Notes: generated by a model not told the origin, from the letters alone. Counted from the stretch's first letter, positions 1-6,426 are shown. The stretch is 6,970 bases of DNA from Chloroflexota bacterium (GCA_022561955.1 JADFQF010000070.1:1-6970), one strand, 5' to 3'. Program-made: numbers and translations.

Positions 1-2
1 AG

Positions 3-818
3 ATAGGGTGGGTGTTTATGATCCTGGCGGTTTTTCTGTATGTGCCGGGATTTATCATAACCCGAGACGACAGGAGAATTGGGAAAATAGACGCCGACAT
101 ACCCACCGTCGTCCGGGTCCTGGGCGGCGTTACTTCCGCAATCGGGACGACGGTGACGGAGGCACTGGGTCAGATAGACAGAAGGTCCATGGGTGCCCTC
201 ACTCCCGAGATAGACCGTCTTCACTTGAGACTTCAGGCAGGCCTGGAGCCTGAGATGTGCTGGGACAGGTTCGTCGATGAGACCGGAAGCGAGCTGGTGG
301 ACCGCACGAAAAACATGTTCTGGGATGCTCTGAGCCTGGGAGCGGACGCCGGAAGAGCAGGCACCGCATCGGCCCTCTTTTCCTCCAACATTGCGTTCCT
401 GAGGGCCAACCGTGACATGGTAGCGACGACATTCAAGTATCTCATCTTGCCTCTACACGGCGCGATGATCGCCTTGCTTCTGTTCATACCCGAAATCATG
501 AAACTCTTCTCTATAAATATCCAGGCAAGCGCCGAATTTCTCACGGATGGCGGGAGCTCCACCCTACCGAATTCAAGCATGGCGATCGGCGAGCTTTTTA
601 CCTTCGGCGACATCAATCTGGGACTCGTAAATTTTTTGGTAACATTCGTCGTCGTCGTGCTTACGGGGGCCAACGCCTTCGCCCCTAAGGCCGCCGAGGG
701 AGGCAGTAACTTAAAGCTAGCCTATAACATGGCGATCATGTTGACGATAACGGGCATCTTGATGATTACCGTTCCCATGTTTGCCCGCTCGATATTCCAG
801 TCTATTGTGACTACATAG
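3..818 (+). CDS. FlaJ/TadC-like type II/IV secretion platform protein, 5'-truncated by window edge
   Basis: This is the C-terminal part of an inner-membrane platform protein of the type II secretion F family (GspF/TadC/archaeal FlaJ), which anchors the assembly ATPase of a pilus, archaellum-like filament or secretion machine. The frame is open to the window edge, reading ata-ggg-tgg before a GTG at 12, and the first visible residues are already a membrane helix, so the true start lies upstream. Numbered from the GTG at 12, hydrophobic segments sit near residues 1-17, 143-166, 203-222 and 237-257. A large cytosolic loop lies between the first two. It carries the family's pattern of a Gly/Thr-rich helix (SAIGTTVTEAL, 42-52), EMCWDRF (81-87), ETGSEL (90-95) and LGADAGRAG (109-117). 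The closest resemblance, from memory, is to FlaJ-like proteins of Dehalococcoidia. A small acidic gene follows 52 bases downstream on the same strand, suggesting one operon. Family confidence is high; the secreted or assembled substrate is unknown. Confidence 0.85.
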   Translation: MGWVFMILAVFLYVPGFIITRDDRRIGKIDADIPTVVRVLGGVTSAIGTTVTEALGQIDRRSMGALTPEIDRLHLRLQAGLEPEMCWDRFVDETGSELVDRTKNMFWDALSLGADAGRAGTASALFSSNIAFLRANRDMVATTFKYLILPLHGAMIALLLFIPEIMKLFSINIQASAEFLTDGGSSTLPNSSMAIGELFTFGDINLGLVNFLVTFVVVVLTGANAFAPKAAEGGSNLKLAYNMAIMLTITGILMITVPMFARSIFQSIVTT

Positions 819-870
819 GGGTCTGTCACAACGCCGACGGATATGAAAAACCAGTGAAAGGAACGCCATC

Positions 871-1260
871 ATGCCGATTTTCGGCAAGAAAAAGAAAAAT
901 GAGGACGACAAACAGGAGCCCGCTGAAGAATCGGAACAGAATGGTAGCGGGATATCCCTAGATAATCTAGACCTTTCAGATGATAATGACAGTGAGCCAA
1001 GCGACGAACAAGCGTCCGAGCTCTCCATACTGGATAGCGCCCTTGGAGGGGACTCGGACGACGAAGATGGCGAAGGCGAGACCCAGGGTGATGAAGACGA
1101 CGCCTTGAGCCAGGACCTTCTGGATATCTTCGCCGGGGATGCCGAAACGGATGTCAACCTGGGGGTGCTTACAAATGGGTTGGAAGACGTGGACGCGGCA
1201 TCGTTGCTGATCCAGGCACAGCAGGTATTGGCGCTTCTGAAGCGCAATATTTCGGTTTGA
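871..1260 (+). CDS. small, highly acidic soluble protein of unknown function
   Basis: I do not recognise a named family. The 129-residue protein starts MPIFGKKKKN and has three visible parts: a lysine cluster (residues 6-9), a low-complexity Asp/Glu/Ser-rich stretch (about 11-77), and a more ordinary, probably helical C-terminus (about 80-125). That C-terminus contains the short motifs DLLDIF (82-87), GLEDVD (103-108) and a Leu/Gln-rich helix, ASLLIQAQQVLALL (110-123). About 36 residues are acidic against 7 basic. No signal peptide or membrane helix is visible, so it should be cytosolic. ATG is preceded by GAAAGGA at 856-862 with 8 bases of spacing, a good ribosome-binding site that fixes the start. 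It sits between the FlaJ-like gene and a hybrid kinase on one strand, so an accessory or regulatory role at the secretion platform is plausible but only inferred. The biased composition and the context argue for a real gene; the antisense serine-rich frame is its shadow. Confidence 0.75.
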   Translation: MPIFGKKKKNEDDKQEPAEESEQNGSGISLDNLDLSDDNDSEPSDEQASELSILDSALGGDSDDEDGEGETQGDEDDALSQDLLDIFAGDAETDVNLGVLTNGLEDVDAASLLIQAQQVLALLKRNISV

Positions 1261-1275
1261 GCCGTGCGGAAAGTT

Positions 1276-1302
1276 TGCGGGCCCCGTAATCGGTGGCCCG
1301 TA
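1276..1302 (+). promoter_or_regulatory. GC-rich intergenic hairpin before the kinase gene
   Basis: CGGGCC (1278-1283) pairs with GGCCCG (1295-1300). The stem continues after a single bulged T as CCG/CGG around a TAAT tetraloop, and outer T-A and G-U pairs extend it. It begins 16 bases after the acidic gene's stop and ends 30 bases before the kinase's TTG. No T-tract follows, so it does not look like an intrinsic terminator. It could be an mRNA-processing, stability or attenuation element that uncouples expression of the two genes. Structure is seen in the sequence; function is inferred. Confidence 0.4.
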
Positions 1303-1332
1303 TGTACACCCCACAGGGCAAGGCGGTAACTC

Positions 1333-2892
1333 TTGGAATCAGCGGAAGCTATGAAGACCGGGAACTCAGAAGTGAGCCGTAACGGATTCCGCGGAGGAGT
1401 CCAACTCTCTGAGTCCGACAACGCCGTTAACATGCTGAGCCAGTCCATTCTGGAGCACATGAAAAACGCGCTGGTTATCTTACGCGATGACTCGGACGGC
1501 CTGAAAATCGTATTGAACAGCCGCCGCTTCTCAGAGCTGTTTGGCCTTGGCTCTCAGTCGCAGGAGCCCGCTCTGCTGACCGACGTCTTCTCCGGCAGAC
1601 AGCTGGAAGATGTGATACGGAGCAGCATGGATGCGGGTGATTCCATGCCTGAGCTGGAGTTCAGCTGCACCACCGCCGATTCTTCCGACGAGAAGCGCCA
1701 CTTCCTGGTTTCCATATCCAGAATCGAACTGCCCGACTCCGGCGACGGCATCCTTGCGACCTTCGACGAGATAACGGAGTGGAAGAAGCGCCAGTCCCAG
1801 GTCATGGAGGCCAGTCGTCTGGTCTCAATCGGCGAGATGGCGGCCGGCATAGCCCATGAGATCAACAACCCGCTGGCGGCGGTGATGGGCTTTGCCCAGT
1901 TGGCTATGCGCCGTGAAGTCGATGAAACGGTCCAAAAAGACTTGGACAAGATCCTCACACAGGCGAAGAGGGCCTCCAAGATAATCGCAAATCTCCAGTC
2001 GTTCGCCCGCAGATACAAGCCAACGAAGGAACCCGTTCACGTGGTCGACATCCTGGAGAAGGTCCTCGAATTCAGGTCCTACGAGATGCAGGTAAGCGAT
2101 ATCGAGGTGGTGAAGAACATTGAGCCTCGAATCCCGCTGATCATGGGGGACGAGCATCAGCTGGACCAGGCCTTCCTCAACATGGTTATCAACGCGGAGC
2201 AGTCCATGACGGACGCACGGGGGGCCGGAACGCTGACCATAGACGTGCGCAGAGTAGACGACAACGTCCGGGTGTCTTTCAGCGACGACGGTGTGGGCAT
2301 CCCGGAGGAGAATATTTCGAGGATATTCGACCCCTTCTTTACGACCAGGGAGGTCGGGCAAGGTACCGGCCTCGGCCTGAGTATCTGCTACGGCATCATC
2401 CACGAGCATGGCGGCGCCATAACGGTCGAAAGCAAGCCCGATGAAGGCGCCGCGTTCATAGTCGACCTTCCCATCGGGGACGTTGGACTAGACATGCCCA
2501 TCGACGAGGCCTTCTTCGCCGAATTGCCGGAGAAGATGAAGATACTCATCGTCGACGACGAGCCGGCCGTCGCGGAGTTTCTATCGAGGGCGCTCACGGA
2601 GTTCGGCCATAGCGTCGACGTGCATGAACGAGGGGAAGATGTCATCCGGAAGCCCGACCTCGACAAGTATGACCTGATGATATTGGACGTCAGAATGCCG
2701 GGCGTGGATGGCGAGGCGTTATTCGAGCATGTTCAAGGGCTCGACTCCGACTCGGCACCGAGGATTTTGTTTATTACGGGTGACACCACAAATCCCAGCA
2801 CGAGGGCCTTCGTAGACAGTACGGGTAGCCCCGCGTTGACGAAGCCGTTTACCTTAGAGCATCTGATGTCGGCCATAAGGCGGCTGGGCTAA
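1333..2892 (+). CDS. cytosolic hybrid histidine kinase (PAS-DHp-HATPase-REC)
   Basis: This is a sensor kinase that autophosphorylates a histidine and can pass the phosphate to its own C-terminal receiver. In order: a PAS-like domain (about residues 37-150); a dimerisation/phosphoacceptor helix with AHEINNP and phospho-His H175; a GHKL ATPase with N-box Asn 287, G1 DDGVG (318-322), F-box FDPFF (332-336) and G2 GQGTGLGL (342-349); a short linker; and a receiver (about 402-519) with acidic pocket D408/D409, phosphoacceptor D452, T482 and K504. Every catalytic residue I looked for is present, so it should be active. No membrane segment or signal peptide is seen, so it senses a cytosolic cue. There is no output domain, so the signal must leave by phosphotransfer or protein contact. 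The chosen start is TTG at 1333, because AGGCGG (1321-1326) sits 6 bases upstream. ATG at 1351 is the alternative, but its purine tract is too close. It lies downstream of the acidic gene and upstream of a pseudo-receiver. Confidence 0.93.
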   Translation: MESAEAMKTGNSEVSRNGFRGGVQLSESDNAVNMLSQSILEHMKNALVILRDDSDGLKIVLNSRRFSELFGLGSQSQEPALLTDVFSGRQLEDVIRSSMDAGDSMPELEFSCTTADSSDEKRHFLVSISRIELPDSGDGILATFDEITEWKKRQSQVMEASRLVSIGEMAAGIAHEINNPLAAVMGFAQLAMRREVDETVQKDLDKILTQAKRASKIIANLQSFARRYKPTKEPVHVVDILEKVLEFRSYEMQVSDIEVVKNIEPRIPLIMGDEHQLDQAFLNMVINAEQSMTDARGAGTLTIDVRRVDDNVRVSFSDDGVGIPEENISRIFDPFFTTREVGQGTGLGLSICYGIIHEHGGAITVESKPDEGAAFIVDLPIGDVGLDMPIDEAFFAELPEKMKILIVDDEPAVAEFLSRALTEFGHSVDVHERGEDVIRKPDLDKYDLMILDVRMPGVDGEALFEHVQGLDSDSAPRILFITGDTTNPSTRAFVDSTGSPALTKPFTLEHLMSAIRRLG

Positions 2893-2970
2893 GACGTTTT
2901 CGCGTCCCGGACGCCCTTGCCGCTCTAGGACCGGGCGCCGACAAATTTCGACTGTTCATGGAGGGGGACC

Positions 2971-3360
2971 ATGCCTCAGACGAAACACGCACTATTAGTT
3001 GAAAATGACCGGGATATGGCGGGGGAGTTCTCAGACTTACTGAAGGGAATCGGGTTCAAAGTGACGATCCTGGAAGACCCTTCTGAGGCCCCGGGGGCTT
3101 TGGAGTCCCATGAGTACGAAGTCGCTCTGATGAACATGCAGCTTCCGGACCAGTCATGGCAGAAGACACTCAGCCTGGTCAGGAAGGCATCCAAGTCTAC
3201 GACCATTATCATGATAGCCAGGGCTCCCGAAGAAAATGACGTCAGGACCGCCCTAAATGCCGGTTCGTATGCCGTATTGGAGCGTCCGCTCACTCGGGAC
3301 CAGCTGACGAGCCTGATAGCTCCAAAGAACAGCGGAATGTTCGTGGCGCTCAGGGACTAG
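2971..3360 (+). CDS. stand-alone receiver-like protein lacking the phosphoacceptor Asp (pseudo-receiver)
   Basis: This 129-residue protein has the length and beta/alpha pattern of one CheY-type receiver domain: ALLVEND at strand 1, VALMNMQLPD at strand 3, IIMIARAP at strand 4 and AVLERPLT at strand 5. The key residues are altered. The phosphoacceptor position is Asn 55, the switch Thr/Ser position is Ala 83, and the invariant Lys is Arg 105. The strand-1 acidic pocket reads E11-N12-D13 instead of a clean acidic pair. It therefore probably cannot be phosphorylated normally and may work by protein contact, for example binding the kinase or the secretion ATPase/platform. There is no DNA-binding or enzymatic output domain. 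The ATG has a strong GGAGG site (2960-2964) with 6 bases of spacing. It starts 78 bases after the hybrid kinase on the same strand, which suggests a partner. The receiver fold is confident; the role is inferred. Confidence 0.85.
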   Translation: MPQTKHALLVENDRDMAGEFSDLLKGIGFKVTILEDPSEAPGALESHEYEVALMNMQLPDQSWQKTLSLVRKASKSTTIIMIARAPEENDVRTALNAGSYAVLERPLTRDQLTSLIAPKNSGMFVALRD

Positions 3361-3542
3361 ATATCACGGCCGGTGCCAGGCTCGGACAGGCCTTCAACCG
3401 CTTTCTACCGAACACTCCCATCTCCTTTTTGCCGTTTCGGCGGCGGGTTGGCTTGCGAGGTCGGCTGCCACCCATGGGCATTCCAGAAGATGGGAGCATC
3501 CCAGAATGAAGGTGCTGTCTTCTTTACGTGAGCGCCGGCGAA

Positions 3543-4979
3543 TCAGGGGTTCGCGGGCTCCGATTCCCGAACCGTCCGCCCACCGAGGCTGCCTGCCATC
3601 GACGCCACGAGCTCGCCATCGTCCGTGACTGCCGCGTGCCTCACGTCGGTAGCCGGTTGCGGGGCCACACGCTCCGACATCGGCTTTCTAGACCTCAACC
3701 TGACTCCGGGTACGCTCGCGCCTGTCAGGACAGTCATTCTCGACCCGTCCGTAAGGAGAAGGGCCGCGGCCGCAATGAGGTAGAAAACGACGATGGTCCC
3801 CTGCACCATCGCCAGGTCCGCCTCCGGGGTCAGGAGGCCATGCGCGAGCCACTCGAAAGCAAAGGGGACCGCCAGCGCCGATGCGCCCTTCCACGAGATC
3901 TTCGGCCTGGCAAGTATGACAATGGCCATCAGGGACTGAGAAGCTGTTAGCAGCAGCTCCATGCGCTGTCGGTCGTCGAGCAGGATGACGTCGGAAACGC
4001 CGGGCGTCATGCCTCGCAGGAGTCCGGCCAGCGGCACCAGGGCTACCGCAAGCGCAAGTATCGCGAAATGGGAGTTTAGCATTATCGAGCCCGCGAATTC
4101 GCCTCGATTCCTCCAGGCCAACACGACGACCAGGACTATGAGCGGCGACTTGGATATGAAGGGCAAAACGCCTTGAAACAGCGTAAATCTGTCCACGCCG
4201 TATTCCCCGGCCAGCAGATAGAGTCCCTGCGTGAATGGCTGCGTGACGAAGATGAGTACAAATGCGCCAAACAACAGGATGGCGAGCGAACCGTACAAGG
4301 GTAGCCCACCACTATGTTGGACTTCATTACGCCTGACCCCATTCCTCTCGAACGGCCGCAAGGAATCTTCATGCCGAGTCCCATTGAGAGCCGCCGGGCG
4401 CCCCAAGACCGCATCCTTTCGACCCAGGGCCTTCCATAGATAAAAAGCGGTCAGCATCAGCAACACGGGAGCGTCCATCAGCCACAGGTGGCCCTTGAAA
4501 TAGATGGTGAACAGGTAGAGGGTCGCAAGAAGCAGAATAGATAGCTCGAATCCGGGGACGCCGCGGGAATTACCACCGCCCCGGCGTCGATTCAGAAGAA
4601 GGGCGCCCATGACCAGGGGCCAGGCAACGCCAAGGAGCATTCGGCTGCCTCCCAGAATCGGGGCTAAAATGTATTCAGGCTGAGCCTGGGAATTGGGGCT
4701 TCCACCCAACCATGAAAGAAAGGCGTCGATGGAGTATTCCGGCAAGACGGCTATGGCTATGGCCAGAGCGACGACGAGGATGCCCGACCTGCCTCTCGAG
4801 GACCAGAGCGCGGCCCCGAGTAGTGACTGCACTGAAATGATGGCAGCGGCCGTCGCCAGAACGGTCATCGCCGGAGTGAAAGAGATGACCTTGAAGCCCA
4901 CCAATAGCCCAGGCAGACTAAAAATAAGGGCTGCGGGAACAATGACACGCCACATATGTTTGCGATCCCCCAACTTCAT
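3543..4979 (-). CDS. sodium/calcium exchanger superfamily membrane protein ('sodium:proton exchanger'-like)
   Basis: This is a polytopic inner-membrane protein of about 478 residues with some 11-12 hydrophobic segments, resembling the CaCA-superfamily proteins often named sodium:proton exchangers. Numbered from ATG 4979, helix 3 carries the alpha-1 signature VLPEYSIDAF (78-87, with P80 and E81). GGSRMLLGVAWPL (110-122), ATLYLFTIYFKG (152-163) and DDRQRMELLLTASQSL (335-350) match family patterns I recall. The second repeat, GVLPFISKSPLIV (270-282), has Leu 280 where homologs I remember have Glu (a SEAPE-type motif), so ion coordination may be altered. A hydrophilic tail of about 68 residues follows the last helix. 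Start: the frame opens at a GTG at 5051 that lacks a ribosome-binding site and would add an Arg-rich stretch. ATG 4979, or ATG 4955 preceded by GGGGGA, puts the N-terminus just before helix 1. The gene is convergent with the kinase operon and divergent from the LysR gene, its possible regulator. The transported ion is unknown. Confidence 0.8.
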   Translation of the reverse strand: MKLGDRKHMWRVIVPAALIFSLPGLLVGFKVISFTPAMTVLATAAAIISVQSLLGAALWSSRGRSGILVVALAIAIAVLPEYSIDAFLSWLGGSPNSQAQPEYILAPILGGSRMLLGVAWPLVMGALLLNRRRGGGNSRGVPGFELSILLLATLYLFTIYFKGHLWLMDAPVLLMLTAFYLWKALGRKDAVLGRPAALNGTRHEDSLRPFERNGVRRNEVQHSGGLPLYGSLAILLFGAFVLIFVTQPFTQGLYLLAGEYGVDRFTLFQGVLPFISKSPLIVLVVVLAWRNRGEFAGSIMLNSHFAILALAVALVPLAGLLRGMTPGVSDVILLDDRQRMELLLTASQSLMAIVILARPKISWKGASALAVPFAFEWLAHGLLTPEADLAMVQGTIVVFYLIAAAALLLTDGSRMTVLTGASVPGVRLRSRKPMSERVAPQPATDVRHAAVTDDGELVASMAGSLGGRTVRESEPANP

Positions 4980-5070
4980 CCCATCCACGCCTGCGCCGCC
5001 GTCACGGAAAGGGCGGACTAATCTCGGCAGACGCCCCCCGACCCTACGCACCTAAATGCAGTGAGGCTTA

Positions 5071-5090
5071 CACCCATGCCCCTATGGGTG
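5071..5090. promoter_or_regulatory. inverted repeat CACCCAT-N6-ATGGGTG, candidate operator or leader hairpin
   Basis: The two 7-base arms, CACCCAT (5071-5077) and ATGGGTG (5084-5090), are perfectly complementary around a 6-base spacer. The dyad lies just upstream of the exchanger frame's outermost start, so it would sit in that gene's promoter or 5' leader. A related ACACCC/GGGTGT dyad occurs about 150 bases away, which supports a repeated protein-binding site over chance. No U-tract follows on either strand, so it is not a typical terminator. Confidence 0.35.
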
Positions 5091-5223
5091 CCAACCCCTA
5101 CAATAACATGGCAGATAACCACCAATTCGTCAATCCGCCAACCATTGCCATTGGTTAATCAATCCATAGGCTGAAGTGATGTTCTGGGCAGGCGGCGGGT
5201 AGGTGGGGTATGGCGTGCAACAC

Positions 5224-5239
5224 ACACCCTTGTGGGTGT
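5224..5239. promoter_or_regulatory. inverted repeat ACACCC-N4-GGGTGT, second candidate operator
   Basis: ACACCC (5224-5229) and GGGTGT (5234-5239) are perfect inverted arms around TTGT. A partly matching TGGC/GCCA pair flanks them further out. The arms share their core with the 5071-5090 dyad, differing mainly in spacer length. Placement about midway in the divergent region would suit a factor acting on both promoters. Binding is inferred. Confidence 0.35.
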
Positions 5240-5300
5240 ATGCCACGAAGCTAGTCAAAGCAGGGCTTGATAGCCTTAATCTTGGACGCCATCGAGCGAC

Positions 5301-5325
5301 GTTATCTCCGCTTTATTGGAATAAC
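5301..5325. promoter_or_regulatory. imperfect dyad GTTAT(c)TCC...GGAATAAC, candidate LysR-type binding site
   Basis: GTTAT-c-TCC (5301-5309) is matched by GGAATAAC (5318-5325) with one bulged base. Within it lies a second perfect palindrome, TTATT-GG-AATAA (5313-5324). AT-rich dyads of this size about 100 bases upstream of a LysR-family start codon are typical of autoregulatory sites for that family. The T-N11-A consensus is too loose to prove it here. Confidence 0.35.
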
Positions 5326-5360
5326 GCACACCTTTCAGAAATCTTTCGCGAGGCACATTC

Positions 5361-5378
5361 GTAGCGCGTAGGCGCTAC
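5361..5378. promoter_or_regulatory. perfect inverted repeat GTAGCGC-gtag-GCGCTAC
   Basis: Two 7-base arms (5361-5367 and 5372-5378) pair perfectly around a 4-base loop, ending 46 bases before the LysR start. In RNA this would be a stable leader hairpin; in DNA it is a compact operator-like dyad. No T-tract follows, so a terminator is unlikely. Function is unknown. Confidence 0.35.
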
Positions 5379-5424
5379 CCGTCTTGCGACTGACATACGC
5401 CCACTTTGGGGGAAGTATTACGTA

Positions 5425-6324
5425 ATGTTTGAGTTGGACCTGCACCGACTCGCCGTATTTTATACGGTGGTCAACGAAGGAACACTTTCAAAGGCCGGTG
5501 ACAGCCTCTATATGAGTCAGCCGGCTATATCCGCTCACATAAAGGCACTGGAGCAGCAGCTGGGCATTTCTCTCTTCTATCGTGTCGGGCGCCGCTCCGT
5601 GGTCAACAAGGCGGGCGAGGTCCTCTACAGGAAGGCCGAGCAGCTCTTCTCGGTCGCCGACGAGCTCAAGGCGGAGATGGACGACCTGCGAGGGATGTCC
5701 ATAGGCCGGCTGAACCTTGGAGCCGCCGTGGACTGGCAGTATCACCTGCCGGGCTACCTGGACAGGTTCAAGCAGTCGCACCCCGGCGTCGAGCTCTCGA
5801 TGAGCGTGTATCCGGCGGAAAGAGTCGAGAGGATGGTGCTGGACCGCACCCTCGATCTGGGATTCATAGGCGGCGAGTCCTCGAAGTTCGACCTCGCCTC
5901 CGAGCACCTGATCGATGACGAGATCGTGCCGATCTGCAGCAAGGGGCACCGTCTAGCCAGGAGGATCGGCTCCGAAATCGTCAAATTAGACGAAGAGTCT
6001 TTCATAGTCAGGGAACCCGACTCCGAATCGAGGCGAATAGCAAACGGTCTGATGGAGGCCAACGGGCTGACAGACAACGTTCTGATGGAGCTGGGCAGCG
6101 ACGAGGCCATCAAATGGGCCGTTATGGCGGGGAAAGGCATAGGGCTTGTCGCGAGGCAATCGGTGGACGTCGAGCTTCAGGCCGGGCTTCTAAAGATCCT
6201 CGAGATCGATTCCATGACGGCCCCCGTTAAGCTGCACCTGATCTATATCAAGGAGAAAAAGATGTCGGCCGTCCAGACGGCCTTCATCGAAATGCTGTCA
6301 TCCAGCGTCGCCCTGGTGGCTTGA
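5425..6324 (+). CDS. LysR-type transcriptional regulator
   Basis: At 299 residues this is a full-length LysR-family regulator. The N-terminal winged helix-turn-helix (about 4-63) includes GTLSKAGDSLYMSQPAIS, with recognition helix SQPAISAHIKALE (31-43), the family's most conserved segment. A linker helix follows (about 64-90). The effector-binding domain (about 92-296) begins GRLNLGAAVDW and contains the hallmark RTLDLGFIGG (141-150). Such proteins act as tetramers in the cytoplasm, binding dyads near their own promoter and a divergent target and switching when a small ligand binds. The ligand cannot be read from the sequence; the overall look is of the CysL/CbbR-like branch. The ATG is preceded by GGGGGAAG (5408-5415) with 9 bases of spacing. 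The exchanger gene lies divergently across a dyad-rich region and is the most likely target. The next gene is convergent. Confidence 0.93.
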   Translation: MFELDLHRLAVFYTVVNEGTLSKAGDSLYMSQPAISAHIKALEQQLGISLFYRVGRRSVVNKAGEVLYRKAEQLFSVADELKAEMDDLRGMSIGRLNLGAAVDWQYHLPGYLDRFKQSHPGVELSMSVYPAERVERMVLDRTLDLGFIGGESSKFDLASEHLIDDEIVPICSKGHRLARRIGSEIVKLDEESFIVREPDSESRRIANGLMEANGLTDNVLMELGSDEAIKWAVMAGKGIGLVARQSVDVELQAGLLKILEIDSMTAPVKLHLIYIKEKKMSAVQTAFIEMLSSSVALVA

Positions 6325-6385
6325 CCTGGATGCTGCCCGTCTGAGGCGCGTCCAACTCGCTCCCGTGCATGAGCGCCTGACTAAC

Positions 6386-6426
6386 AGAAAGAGGCCACGT
6401 GCTTCGACGGCAAGTAGCCTCTCTCT
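6386..6426 (+). terminator. imperfect hairpin after the LysR gene, possible terminator
   Basis: AGAAAGAGGC (6386-6395) pairs, apart from one A-C mismatch, with GCCTCTCTCT (6417-6426). Short inner stems (AC/GT and TGC/GCA) close a 7-base loop. It lies about 60 bases past the LysR stop and before a convergent gene. The following bases are pyrimidine-rich but not a clean T-run, so intrinsic termination is only a possibility. Confidence 0.35.

Larger units (their letters stand above)
5052..5424. promoter_or_regulatory. dyad-rich divergent intergenic region between exchanger and LysR genes
   Basis: No convincing gene lies in these ~370 bases, which must hold promoters for both flanking genes. Several inverted repeats are annotated separately. 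A TTGACG on the minus strand (5133-5128) could be a -35 box for the exchanger, but the hexamer 17 bases on (CATGTT) is a poor -10, so no promoter is called. An AACCA/TGGTT dyad (5140-5156) and a repeated TCAATCC (5130-5136, 5159-5165) lie nearby. The LysR side shows no clear sigma-70 pair. The density of dyads beside a LysR gene is what one expects of a regulator-binding region; this is inference. Confidence 0.5.

Noticed and set aside
717..1460. Long minus-strand serine-rich open frame
   Set aside because: It is antisense to the acidic gene: Asp/Glu/Ser codons read backwards give Ser/Arg-rich protein. It has no recognisable domain and overlaps three better-supported features.
1825..2409. Minus-strand open frame of 194 residues inside the kinase
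   Set aside because: Shadow of the DHp/HATPase coding region, where the plus frame has every catalytic motif.
2893..2970. CCCGG...CCGGG inverted pair between kinase and pseudo-receiver genes
   Set aside because: Only a 5-base self-complementary GC pair with a long loop and no T-run; expected by chance at this base composition.
3491..3503. TGGGA-gca-TCCCA hairpin as terminator between the convergent genes
   Set aside because: Only a 5-bp stem and no real T-run on either strand. A distant CTCCCATC/GATGGGAG pair (3415-3422, 3489-3496) competes with it. Too weak to call.
3528..3950. Plus-strand open frame opposite the exchanger's 3' end
   Set aside because: Arg/His-rich, low-quality protein overlapping a clear membrane-protein frame on the other strand.
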